64,000 nucleotides of DNA from Bacteroides oleiciplenus YIT 12058 (GTDB lineage: Bacteria; Bacteroidota; Bacteroidia; Bacteroidales; Bacteroidaceae): contig NZ_JH992946.1 of NCBI RefSeq assembly GCF_000315485.1, positions 124,001-188,000 on the forward strand, written 5' to 3'. A program made the translations under genes and the position numbers. The notes below the pieces were generated by a model, which had not been told where the DNA came from, did no database searches, and saw only the letters and a program-made list of their open reading frames with translations. Positions 34,481-43,298 of the stretch are shown piece by piece. The stretch's first letter is position 1; every line of letters begins with the position of its first letter.

Positions 34481-37318
34481 ATGAGAACAACTCTGCTATT
34501 ATTTTGTATCTTTTCTCTATTTAGTAGTTTATCACGAGGTTCTTCTATTCCGTTCTCTCCCATCGTGAGAAGTTATTCCGTATCCAATTATAATGCAGGT
34601 ATTCAGAACTGGTCTGTTGCCCAGGATGAGAGGGGAATCATGTATATTGGTAACAACAAGGGGTTGTTGGAATTTGACGGGAACAGGTGGAAACTGCATG
34701 AGTTGCCTACTAAGAATATTGTGCGCGCTGTATACATTGGTGAAGACGGAAAAATATTTGTAGGCTCTTTTGAAGAGTTCGGCTACTTTGAACGTGACTC
34801 GTTGGACAGTCTTGTATACCATTCATTGAAAGATGAAGTGAAAGATTTCCGGTTTCAGAATGATGAAATCTGGAGTATTGTGCCGGTGCAGGATGAGATT
34901 GTATTCCAGTCTTTTGGTTCTTTATTCATTTATGATGGACATACCGTGAGAGGTATCCGCACGAAATCGCTCCCGCTGAATCTGTTTCAGGTAGGTGATA
35001 CCTTTTATTCCCAACTGATAAATGAAGGGCTTTCTATCTTTATAAATGATGGGTTTGAGCACCTGATTGATCGAAAATTGCTTGGAGACAGTGATGTCAT
35101 GGCAGGACTCTCATATGATGACGGCGCTTTGCTGCTGACCAGGAATAGTGGCGGCTTCATTTATCAACATGGAAAGGTAGTGAAATGGCATACGGAATGT
35201 GATGCTGAACTGGAGAAGTACACCGTTAACCGGGCAGTGATGACGAAAGATAGCTGTTATGTCATCGGTACTATATCCAACGGAGTTTATGCGATAGATA
35301 AAAAGGGGCGGTTACTCTGGAAGGAAAACACGGATAGTCGCTTGCAGAACAACACGGTTCTGGGACTTTACTGTGATGCCGATAATAATGTCTGGGTGGC
35401 TTTGGACGAAGGAATAGCTTATATACTGAATAACTCCCTGGTATATTATTATGAACCTCCTTACCGGAAGATTGGTATGATTTATGATGTACTGGTAAAA
35501 GAAGATGAGGCTTATGTGGCTTCCAATCAGGGCGTTTATCGGATGAAGAGTGGAAAGTTGGAACTTGTTCCGGGATTGGAGGAACAAGCATGGTACGTCA
35601 AAGAGTGGGGAAACCAGATTCTTTGCGGGCATAATAAAGGTACTTTTCAGATATCAGGCTTGCAGGCATCATTGATTTCGGACGTAAGGGGGGCAATGTG
35701 CATGCGGGAAATATATTTCGAAGGACGTCCTTGGTTATTGCAGGGGACTTATACGTTCTTGAATCTATATAAGGAAAATCCTTCCGGCGTCTGGAGTTTC
35801 CTGAATTCATTAGGTGGGTTTACTCATATGGTGCGAGGCATAGAAGTGGATCACCGGGGGAATATCTGGATAAAGCATTTGCGGAAGGGATTGTTCCGCT
35901 TACGGATCAGTCCGGATCTGAAGAGGGTAGAGGACCTCAAAATATATATGGAACTGGGAGATGTGAAAGATGGGAATTTCTCTCTCTTTAAAATTAACGG
36001 TCGGGTAGTCTTTTCAAACGGAAAGGCATTCTATACTTATGAAGATATGACTGACTCGATAATCCCCTACGAGGTGATGAATGAGCAGTTACCGGAGCTG
36101 AAAGGGATAAATGATGTGAGTCATGCAGGCGGTAATATGTATTGGTTTGTCAGTGGGCGGATGGCGTATCTGGTGAAGTGTGAGATGAATGTCTTTCAGA
36201 TTGAACATCGGGTTCCATTTTCTTTGTTCGAAGGGCTGTCGATAGAAGAGCGGGCGGCAATGGTGTATGACAAAGGTAGTAAGAGTTCTTATCTCTGTTT
36301 GAACAATGCCATTGCCCGTATCGAGGCGGATAGTGCTCTACTGTATAAGTCTCCTGTCAGGCGTTCTTTATGGGTTGCGGGTATAACGGCAGAAGCTGAA
36401 TGGACGGGGCAGAAGAAGTATTTGCCTGTACAGGAAGAAAACAAGATAGAGGCAGAGTTTAGTACGGTGAGTTTCTCTTTGTGTTATCCGGTTTATAATA
36501 ACTATACCTATAAAGTCAGGTACAAGTTGGAAGGTCTTAATGACCAATGGGTAGATGATGGGCGTAGTCTGGAGAAAAAATATACCCGTTTGCCTTTTGG
36601 TTCTTATGTTTTCAAAGCGGAAGTATATGATGGAAACCAGATTCTGGCATCGGCAACACTTCCTTTCGTAATATTGAGGCCTTGGTACCTGTCCTATTGG
36701 GCTATCAGTGGTTATGTGCTTGTAGGGCTGATTCTGTTGTTATTGTTGCAATACATGGTCTATCAGTCCGTAAAGAAGAAGAAAGACCGTGTGATTGAAC
36801 AACAGCGGATAACCCACCAGGCTGAGATTGAACTGCAAGAGAAGAAGATTATCGAGCTTGAGAAAGAGCAACTTGAAGCGGACCTGCGTTTCAAGAGCAA
36901 GGAATTATCGGGAGTAGTAATGACTAATATTGCCCATCAGGAATTCCTGAATTCCTTGAAAGAAGAGATACAGCAGCAGAAGCTATCTGGACAATACACA
37001 CGGAAGAACCTGGATAAACTGCTTGCTTTGGTGAATAACAACATCGTTTCGGACGAAGAGAACTGGAACATGTTTCAGGCTAACTTTGACCGGATACACG
37101 AGAACTTCTTCCGGAATCTGAAACAACAGTATCCTGACCTGACATCGGGTGACTTGCGCTTCTGCGCTTTGCTTCGCCTGAACCTTCCGACGAAGGAGAT
37201 TGCGAAGCTGCTGAACATCTCGATACGTGGAGTGGATGCGGCAAGATACCGTCTGCGTAAGAAGTTCAACCTGCCTCAGGAAGATAGTCTGACGGATTTT
37301 ATGATAAACTTTAAGTAG
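34481..37318 (+). CDS. Membrane-spanning propeller/Y_Y_Y sensor with C-terminal HTH (PUL regulator)
   Basis: 945 aa from MRTTLLLFCIFSLFSSLSRG (signal peptide). Residues ~30-630 are two-component-regulator-type propeller repeats such as GIMYIGNNKGLLEFDG and NNVWVALDEGIAYIL. The Y_Y_Y domain is at ~650-730 (YNNYTYKVRYKLEGLNDQW). One TM helix follows (GYVLVGLILLLLLQYMVY), then a long coiled coil. The C-terminus has a LuxR-like HTH: LRLNLPTKEIAKLLNISIRG and AARYRLRKKFNLP. There is no kinase or receiver domain, so the sensor itself would act on DNA from the membrane, as in SusR-like regulators. Directly upstream of the PUL it probably controls. Confidence 0.88.
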   Translation: MRTTLLLFCIFSLFSSLSRGSSIPFSPIVRSYSVSNYNAGIQNWSVAQDERGIMYIGNNKGLLEFDGNRWKLHELPTKNIVRAVYIGEDGKIFVGSFEEFGYFERDSLDSLVYHSLKDEVKDFRFQNDEIWSIVPVQDEIVFQSFGSLFIYDGHTVRGIRTKSLPLNLFQVGDTFYSQLINEGLSIFINDGFEHLIDRKLLGDSDVMAGLSYDDGALLLTRNSGGFIYQHGKVVKWHTECDAELEKYTVNRAVMTKDSCYVIGTISNGVYAIDKKGRLLWKENTDSRLQNNTVLGLYCDADNNVWVALDEGIAYILNNSLVYYYEPPYRKIGMIYDVLVKEDEAYVASNQGVYRMKSGKLELVPGLEEQAWYVKEWGNQILCGHNKGTFQISGLQASLISDVRGAMCMREIYFEGRPWLLQGTYTFLNLYKENPSGVWSFLNSLGGFTHMVRGIEVDHRGNIWIKHLRKGLFRLRISPDLKRVEDLKIYMELGDVKDGNFSLFKINGRVVFSNGKAFYTYEDMTDSIIPYEVMNEQLPELKGINDVSHAGGNMYWFVSGRMAYLVKCEMNVFQIEHRVPFSLFEGLSIEERAAMVYDKGSKSSYLCLNNAIARIEADSALLYKSPVRRSLWVAGITAEAEWTGQKKYLPVQEENKIEAEFSTVSFSLCYPVYNNYTYKVRYKLEGLNDQWVDDGRSLEKKYTRLPFGSYVFKAEVYDGNQILASATLPFVILRPWYLSYWAISGYVLVGLILLLLLQYMVYQSVKKKKDRVIEQQRITHQAEIELQEKKIIELEKEQLEADLRFKSKELSGVVMTNIAHQEFLNSLKEEIQQQKLSGQYTRKNLDKLLALVNNNIVSDEENWNMFQANFDRIHENFFRNLKQQYPDLTSGDLRFCALLRLNLPTKEIAKLLNISIRGVDAARYRLRKKFNLPQEDSLTDFMINFK

Positions 37319-37340
37319 TTGATTCTTAGTTTGATAAAGT

Positions 37341-37373
37341 AAAAGGAAGTACTAAAATAGTACTTCCTTTTTG
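37341..37373 (+). terminator. Terminator after the regulator gene
   Basis: Perfect 13-bp stem AAAAGGAAGTACT (37341-37353) with 37359-37371, loop AAAAT, then T. Its end overlaps the -33 box of the next promoter. Confidence 0.85.
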
Positions 37374-37399
37374 GGTAATATTCCCTAAAGGTACTTTTG
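37370..37399 (+). promoter_or_regulatory. Promoter of the GH3 gene
   Basis: TTTG at 37370-37373, 18 bases, TACTTTTG at 37392-37399; the leader to the ATG is ~80 bases. Confidence 0.6.
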
Positions 37400-37479
37400 T
37401 TGTAGTACCGGATTATGAAAGTTTGAGGGGCTTTCCCTTTATTTGCAGAGAAATCATTTTTCTCCAATAATAATAAAGA

Positions 37480-39780
37480 ATGAAAAGCATGAGACATTTA
37501 TCCCTTAAGTTACAATTGTTTTTAATGTTGTTGATGTTTGTATCTGTTAGTGTACAAGCACAGAAATCTCCTTTAGACATGGACCGCTTCATCGACGATT
37601 TGATGAAGAAGATGACCCTCGAAGAGAAAATAGGCCAGTTGAACCTTCCGGTGACGGGAGAGATTACTACCGGCCAGGCCAAGAGCAGTAATGTGGCCAA
37701 ACGTATCCGCGCCGGTGAAGTGGGCGGTCTTTTCAATCTGAAAGGGGTGGAACGCATCCGCGACGTACAGAAACAGGCGATTGAAGAGAGTCGCCTCGGT
37801 ATTCCCCTTCTGTTTGGTATGGATGTAATTCATGGGTATGAAACAGTATTTCCTATACCTTTGGGCCTGTCATGCACGTGGGATATGAAAGCCATTGAAG
37901 AATCTGCGCGCATCGCTGCCATTGAAGCCAGTGCCGACGGTATTTGCTGGACATTCAGCCCGATGGTGGATGTTTCCCGCGATGCCCGTTGGGGGCGTGT
38001 TTCCGAAGGTAACGGTGAAGATCCTTTCTTGGGAGCTGCAATTGCACGCGCCATGGTGCGTGGTTATCAGGGAAAAGATATGAGCCGTAATAATGAAATC
38101 ATGGCTTGCGTGAAGCACTTTGCCTTGTATGGTGCACCGGAAGCCGGACGTGATTATAATACAGTGGATATGAGCCATCAGCGTATGTTCAATGAATATA
38201 TGTTGCCTTATCGGGCAGCTGTAGAAGAAGGTGTGGGCAGTGTTATGGCTTCGTTCAACGAAGTGGACGGAGTGCCGGCCACCGGAAATAAATGGTTGAT
38301 GACGGATGTGCTTCGCAAGCAATGGGGCTTTGGCGGATTCGTAGTGACGGATTACACCGGTATCACCGAAATGACGGACCATGGCATGGGCGATACGCAG
38401 GCAGTTGCCGCCTTGGCACTGAATGCAGGTGTCGATATGGATATGGTGAGCGATGCTTTCACGAGTACCCTTAAGAAGTCTCTGGAAGAAGGCAAGGTTT
38501 CCGTAAAGGCTGTCGATGCTGCTTGTCGCCGTATTCTGGAAGCTAAGTACAAACTTGGTCTTTTTGATAATCCTTATAAGTATTGCGATGTAACCCGTCC
38601 GAAGAAAGAAGTCTTTACTAAAGAGCACCGTGCCATTGCCCGCAAAACAGCTTCGGAAAGTTTTGTGCTGTTGAAGAATGAAGGCAATGTGCTTCCGCTG
38701 GCAAAAAAAGGAACGATTGCCGTAGTGGGGCCTTTGGCGGATAGCCGTAGCAACATGCCGGGTACGTGGAGCGTGGCTGCCGTGATGAATAAATATCCTT
38801 CGCTGATTGAAGGACTGAAAGATGTGGTAGGCGGCAAAGCCAGGATTCTTACGGCAAAAGGCAGCAACCTGATGAGCGATGCCGAATATGAAGAACGTGC
38901 CACCATGTTTGGACGCACTTTGCACCGTGATAACCGTACAGACAAAGAATTGCTGGATGAAGCTCTCGCTGTGGCAGCCAAGTCGGATGTGATTGTTGCC
39001 GCCCTGGGTGAATCTTCTGAAATGAGCGGTGAAAGCAGTTGCCGCACAGACCTTGAAATGCCGGATACGCAACGTGTACTTTTGCAGGAATTACTGAAAA
39101 CCGGTAAACCGGTAGTACTGGTATTGTTCACCGGCCGTCCTTTGGTGCTGAACTGGGAACAGGAAAATGTGCCCGCCATCCTGAATGTATGGTTTGGTGG
39201 TAGTGAAGCCGCCCTTGCCATTGGTGATGTATTGTTCGGCAATGTAAATCCGAGCGGCAAACTGACGATGACTTTCCCGAAAAATGTGGGGCAGATTCCT
39301 TTGTTCTATAACCATAAGAATACCGGCCGTCCTCTGGCGGAGGGCAAATGGTTCCAGAAGTTCCGCAGCAACTATCTGGATGTTGATAATGAGCCGCTCT
39401 ATCCGTTCGGATATGGTTTGAGCTACACTACTTTCTCTTACAGTGACATTACATTGGATCAATCGTCCATGAACATTAACGGTGAAATCACAGCCACCGT
39501 AACGGTGACCAATACCGGAAAGCGTGATGGTGCCGAAGTGGTGCAGCTTTACATCCGCGACCTTGTGGGCAGTGTAACCCGTCCGGTGAAAGAACTGAAA
39601 GGCTTTGAGAAAATCTTCCTGAAAGCTGGTGAAGCGAGACAAGTATCTTTTAAGATAACGTCCGATATGCTGAAGTTCTACAACTACAATCTGGATTTTG
39701 TGTGCGAACCGGGTGACTTTGAAGTGATGATAGGTACTGACAGCCGCAACGTGAATAAGGCTTTGTTCACCCTTCATTAA
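37480..39780 (+). CDS. bglX: GH3 family beta-glucosidase
   Basis: 766 aa with Sec signal (LQLFLMLLMFVSVSVQAQ); the ATG three codons later (37489) is an alternative start. The GH3 N-domain has RLGIPLLFGMDVIHGYETVF, CVKHFALYGAPEAGRDYN and the nucleophile region GGFVVTDYTGITEM (Asp291). The GH3 C-domain (ESFVLLKNEGNVLPL, GESSEMSGESSCR) and a C-terminal FN3-like domain (YPFGYGLSYTTFSYS) follow. It matches BglX-type periplasmic beta-glucosidases. In a locus with GH144, close homologues act on beta-1,2-linked gluco-oligosaccharides such as sophorose, the likely role here (inference). It has its own promoter and is separated from susC by a 480-base palindrome-rich gap. Confidence 0.93.
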   Translation: MKSMRHLSLKLQLFLMLLMFVSVSVQAQKSPLDMDRFIDDLMKKMTLEEKIGQLNLPVTGEITTGQAKSSNVAKRIRAGEVGGLFNLKGVERIRDVQKQAIEESRLGIPLLFGMDVIHGYETVFPIPLGLSCTWDMKAIEESARIAAIEASADGICWTFSPMVDVSRDARWGRVSEGNGEDPFLGAAIARAMVRGYQGKDMSRNNEIMACVKHFALYGAPEAGRDYNTVDMSHQRMFNEYMLPYRAAVEEGVGSVMASFNEVDGVPATGNKWLMTDVLRKQWGFGGFVVTDYTGITEMTDHGMGDTQAVAALALNAGVDMDMVSDAFTSTLKKSLEEGKVSVKAVDAACRRILEAKYKLGLFDNPYKYCDVTRPKKEVFTKEHRAIARKTASESFVLLKNEGNVLPLAKKGTIAVVGPLADSRSNMPGTWSVAAVMNKYPSLIEGLKDVVGGKARILTAKGSNLMSDAEYEERATMFGRTLHRDNRTDKELLDEALAVAAKSDVIVAALGESSEMSGESSCRTDLEMPDTQRVLLQELLKTGKPVVLVLFTGRPLVLNWEQENVPAILNVWFGGSEAALAIGDVLFGNVNPSGKLTMTFPKNVGQIPLFYNHKNTGRPLAEGKWFQKFRSNYLDVDNEPLYPFGYGLSYTTFSYSDITLDQSSMNINGEITATVTVTNTGKRDGAEVVQLYIRDLVGSVTRPVKELKGFEKIFLKAGEARQVSFKITSDMLKFYNYNLDFVCEPGDFEVMIGTDSRNVNKALFTLH

Positions 39781-39799
39781 CCCCTTTTAATAATCCTAA

Positions 39800-40016
39800 A
39801 ACCCGTTGGCGGAATTAGCCGTTGGCCTGGCTTTAGTCAGGAACATATCAAATAGGTATCTGGTCCGTACCTGCTCCGTAGCAAATTCGGTTAAAGGTAC
39901 CTCTAACCGAATTTGCTACGGAGCAGGTACGGACCAGATACGGACCAGGTGTGAACAGACCCAGTCTTGAGTCCTTGCAGACGCGAGGAAGAAAACATTA
40001 ATTCCGCCAACGGGTT
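39800..40016. mobile_element. 217-base MITE-like palindromic insertion
   Basis: It has perfect 18-base terminal inverted repeats: AACCCGTTGGCGGAATTA at 39800-39817 and its complement at 39999-40016. It is flanked by the 5-base direct repeat CCTAA (39795-39799 and 40017-40021), which looks like a target-site duplication. No ORF of note lies inside. The centre holds the 84-base palindrome 39857-39940. The remainder of the gap 39781-40260 is leader sequence with the susC promoter at 40204-40235. Confidence 0.65.
39857..39940. repeat. 84-base near-perfect palindrome
   Basis: 37-base arms at 39857-39893 and 39904-39940 pair without a mismatch. The 10-base centre contains AGGTACCT, itself a palindrome. 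The right end carries a tandem TACGGACCAG (39928-39937 and 39939-39948). RNA from either strand would form a very stable hairpin. Confidence 0.9.
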
Positions 40017-40203
40017 CCTAAAGTAAAGTTATACTGAAAGAGTTCTTCCAATAAAGCTCCGGAATCGGAAGCGGGTAAGGACGATATGGGAACATGGAAA
40101 CTTTATTGAAAATAAACATCTGATAACTAGTTTGTTCCGCTAGAGTGTAGTAGTTATAAAGTAGTACTTTGATAAAGCGTGGTACTCTTGTGGTAGCCCG
40201 TTT

Positions 40204-40235
40204 TTTGACTTAAATCAATTTATGCTATACGTTTG
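40204..40235 (+). promoter_or_regulatory. Promoter of the susC-led operon
   Basis: TTTG at 40204-40207, 20 bases, TACGTTTG at 40228-40235: full consensus. The leader to the ATG at 40261 is short. Confidence 0.75.
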
Positions 40236-40260
40236 CGGAGTAATTTTAAATCAATACAAA

Positions 40261-43200
40261 ATGAAGAAGAATCTATTAATTACATGTATGATGTTGTTGT
40301 TCGCTGTCGTTTCGATGGCACAGAACAAGATTACAGTTTCGGGTGTCATTACTGACAAGACAGGCGAGACTGTTATAGGCGCTTCGGTCCGGGTAAAGGG
40401 ACAGGAGAATATGGGAACGATTACCGATATTGACGGAAAGTACCAGCTTTCGGGCGTGCCGGCCAATGCCACTTTGGTATTCAGCTATATTGGTATGAAA
40501 GAGCAGGAAGTGGCACTTAACGGTCGTTCTAACGTCAACGTAGCGATGGAAGAAGATAGCCAGCTCATCGAAGAAGTGGTTGTAGTGGGTTACGGTAGTG
40601 CCAAGAAACGCGATTTGACCGGTTCTATCGTAACGGTGAAAGCTGCCGACATTGCTTCCAAACCATCTGTTAATCCTTTAGCTTCTATTCAAGGTAAGGT
40701 TGCCGGTGTGCAGGTAGTCAATACAGGCCGTGCCGGACAAGATCCTGAAATCCGTGTTCGCGGTACGAACTCTATCAACGGTTATACTCCGCTGTATGTA
40801 GTCGACGGATTGTTCACCGATAATATCAACTATTTGAATACGGCTGATATTGAATCCATGGAAATTCTGAAAGACCCTTCTTCCCTGGCTATTTTTGGTG
40901 TACGCGGTGCCAATGGAGTTATCATTATCACTACCAAGAAGGCTAAAGAAGGCAAGACTCAGGTCAACATCAACGGTTCAGTAGGTTGGAAGACAGTTAC
41001 CGACCATGTCAGCCTGACCAATGCAGAGCAGTTCAAGATGCTCTATAATGAACAACGTATGAACCAAGGCGGTGATCCGTACGACTACACCGTGTGGAAT
41101 GCAGATACCGACTGGCAGGATGAAATGTTCCAGACTGGTTTCCTCACTAACAATACGGTTAGCATTATGGCTTCGGGAGAAAGAAGCAAATTCTATTTAG
41201 GTTTGGGATATGTGATGGAAGAAGGTTCCATTCAAAGTGAAAAGCTGAATAAGTTTACAGTAAATCTGCATAGCGAACATAAAGTAACCGACTTCCTGCG
41301 CTTCGGTTTTCAGGTGAACGGTGTGCGTGCCTTGTATCCTGATGCAAAGGGTGTGGGTTCTGCCCTGAAAGCAGCTCCGATTGCTCCTGTCTATGAGCAG
41401 GAAAGCGGTCTACTGCACACGCTTCCCGATTTCCAGCGCGCCCAGGTATGGAATCCGATGATTGAGCCCGTATTGAGAGGTGCTCATAACAAGTCTGCCA
41501 ATTACCGTATGGCTGGAAATATCTATGGTGAACTTGACCTGATGAAGAACCTGACTTTTAAAGCTACTTTCTCTCTGGATTATGCTTCCAACCAGTCACG
41601 TTCTTATTCTCCGCTCATCTATGTGTACAATCCGGATGTGGAAGGCGGTAAAGAAAGGCTGACGGATAAAGAAAGTGTCAGCCAGTCCAAGTCTACCTCA
41701 ATGGCTGCACAGTCTGACTATGTATTGACCTATATCAACCAGTTCGGCGATCATGGACTGACACTGACGGCCGGTCTTACGACAAACTATAATGAGTACT
41801 CTGACTTGTCAGGCGGTCGCAGCCAGTTGCCGGGTTATGGTGTTCCCATTGGCGAAGACGAGGATAAGTGGTGGATTTCCATTATCGACGATCCCACATC
41901 AGCTACTAACGGAGCATCCCAATACAAGCGTTTCACCATGTCCTATCTGTTCCGTGCACTGTATAACTATAAAAACCGTTACTTGTTTAATGCCTCTTAT
42001 CGTCGCGACGGTTCTTCCGTATTCAAGAGAACAGGAAATACATGGGATAACTTCTACTCATTCGGTGCCGGTTGGGTAATGAGTGAAGAGGACTTCATGA
42101 AGAAACAAAATGTGATTGATTATCTGAAGCTGAAAGGTTCGTGGGGAGTTTTGGGAAGTCAGAACACAGGCGGTTCCCGGTATCCGGCTTATCCCAACAT
42201 CACAAGTTCGGGCTCAGCCGTCTTCGGTGACAATGTGATTGCAGGTAAAGGACCGGACAAACTTATTTCGCAGACATTGGGCTGGGAACGCAACTACTCA
42301 TGGGAAGTAGGCTTCGATATGCATCTGCTGGGTGGTCGCATGCAGTTGTCTCCCGTTTATTACAACAAGACAACGAAAGATTTGCTGACCACTGTTCCCG
42401 GGCTTTCAGGCACGGTTCCTGCATTGCAGAATACAGGTGAGATTCGTAACCGTGGTTTTGAATTGTCGGCATCCTGGAACGATAAAATCGGTGAAGACTG
42501 GCGTTATGGCGTTTCTGCCAACCTGACTACCATTGATAATAAAGTGGTGTCACTGATAAGCAAGGACTACTCCATCATCAACGGTGTTTCCCGTGTGTCC
42601 GAAGGTTATCCCATCGGTTACTTCTATGGATATAAAGTGGCAGGAGTTTATCAGAACGAGACGGATATCGAAACCTCATTCCCCAATCAGGTAGCTTCCG
42701 TGAAGCCGGGTGACTTGAAGTTTGCCGATGTCAATGGAGACGGTATCATTTCAGAGAAAGACCGTACGATGATTGGTAATCCTACTCCTGATTTTACGTA
42801 TGGCTTTAATGTAAGTCTGGGCTATAAGAACTTTGACTTGAGTGTGGATATGATGGGAGTTTATGGAAATGAGGTTTATCGCGATTGGGATGGCAGTGCT
42901 TATGCACAGTTCAACTATCGCACAGAGCGTCTGAACCGCTGGCATGGCGAAGGAACATCCAATTGGGAACCGATTCTTGATCCGTCCCGTTCCGTAAACC
43001 TGGAAGCCTCTTCTTACTTCGTAGAGGACGGCAGTTTCTTCCGCATCCGTAACATAGAATTGGGCTATACCTTCGATCCCCGTTTGCTGAGCCGCATCAA
43101 GTTGCAAGCTTTGCGCATCTATGGTAACATCCAGAACCCCAAGACGTGGAGTCGTAACACCGGATATACTCCGGAAGTGGGTGGTAGCGCAACCTCGTTC

Positions 43201-43266
43201 GGTATTGATGGTGGAGGATACCCGATGCCGGTTGTGTATACCTTGGGCTTTAATTTATCATTCTAA
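40261..43266 (+). CDS. SusC family TonB-dependent outer-membrane transporter
   Basis: 1001 aa from MKKNLLITCMMLLFAVVSMAQ. Domains: carboxypeptidase-regulatory-like (about 22-105, ITVSGVITDKTGETVIGASV), TonB box region (IEEVVVVGYG), plug with LQGK-type SIQGKVAGVQV and YVVDGLF, and the SusC signature PSSLAIFGVRGANGVIIITT. A 22-strand barrel follows, ending in the terminal aromatic strand TLGFNLSF. It imports oligosaccharides in a complex with the SusD next to it. The consensus promoter at 40204-40235 overlaps an alternative start at 40222, so 40261 is used. Confidence 0.95.
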   Translation: MKKNLLITCMMLLFAVVSMAQNKITVSGVITDKTGETVIGASVRVKGQENMGTITDIDGKYQLSGVPANATLVFSYIGMKEQEVALNGRSNVNVAMEEDSQLIEEVVVVGYGSAKKRDLTGSIVTVKAADIASKPSVNPLASIQGKVAGVQVVNTGRAGQDPEIRVRGTNSINGYTPLYVVDGLFTDNINYLNTADIESMEILKDPSSLAIFGVRGANGVIIITTKKAKEGKTQVNINGSVGWKTVTDHVSLTNAEQFKMLYNEQRMNQGGDPYDYTVWNADTDWQDEMFQTGFLTNNTVSIMASGERSKFYLGLGYVMEEGSIQSEKLNKFTVNLHSEHKVTDFLRFGFQVNGVRALYPDAKGVGSALKAAPIAPVYEQESGLLHTLPDFQRAQVWNPMIEPVLRGAHNKSANYRMAGNIYGELDLMKNLTFKATFSLDYASNQSRSYSPLIYVYNPDVEGGKERLTDKESVSQSKSTSMAAQSDYVLTYINQFGDHGLTLTAGLTTNYNEYSDLSGGRSQLPGYGVPIGEDEDKWWISIIDDPTSATNGASQYKRFTMSYLFRALYNYKNRYLFNASYRRDGSSVFKRTGNTWDNFYSFGAGWVMSEEDFMKKQNVIDYLKLKGSWGVLGSQNTGGSRYPAYPNITSSGSAVFGDNVIAGKGPDKLISQTLGWERNYSWEVGFDMHLLGGRMQLSPVYYNKTTKDLLTTVPGLSGTVPALQNTGEIRNRGFELSASWNDKIGEDWRYGVSANLTTIDNKVVSLISKDYSIINGVSRVSEGYPIGYFYGYKVAGVYQNETDIETSFPNQVASVKPGDLKFADVNGDGIISEKDRTMIGNPTPDFTYGFNVSLGYKNFDLSVDMMGVYGNEVYRDWDGSAYAQFNYRTERLNRWHGEGTSNWEPILDPSRSVNLEASSYFVEDGSFFRIRNIELGYTFDPRLLSRIKLQALRIYGNIQNPKTWSRNTGYTPEVGGSATSFGIDGGGYPMPVVYTLGFNLSF

Positions 43267-43298
43267 ACATGAAATCTAATAAAAGAAAGACGATCAGT

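Noticed and set aside
39800..40016. Invertible promoter (phase switch) upstream of susC
   Set aside because: The inverted repeats fit in size, but no TAnnTTTG promoter lies between them, the flanking CCTAA duplication favours an insertion, and susC has its own consensus promoter at 40204-40235.
40222..40260. Earlier start of susC giving a 13-residue extension
   Set aside because: The extension overlaps the -7 box at 40228-40235 and would mask the signal peptide that begins at 40261.
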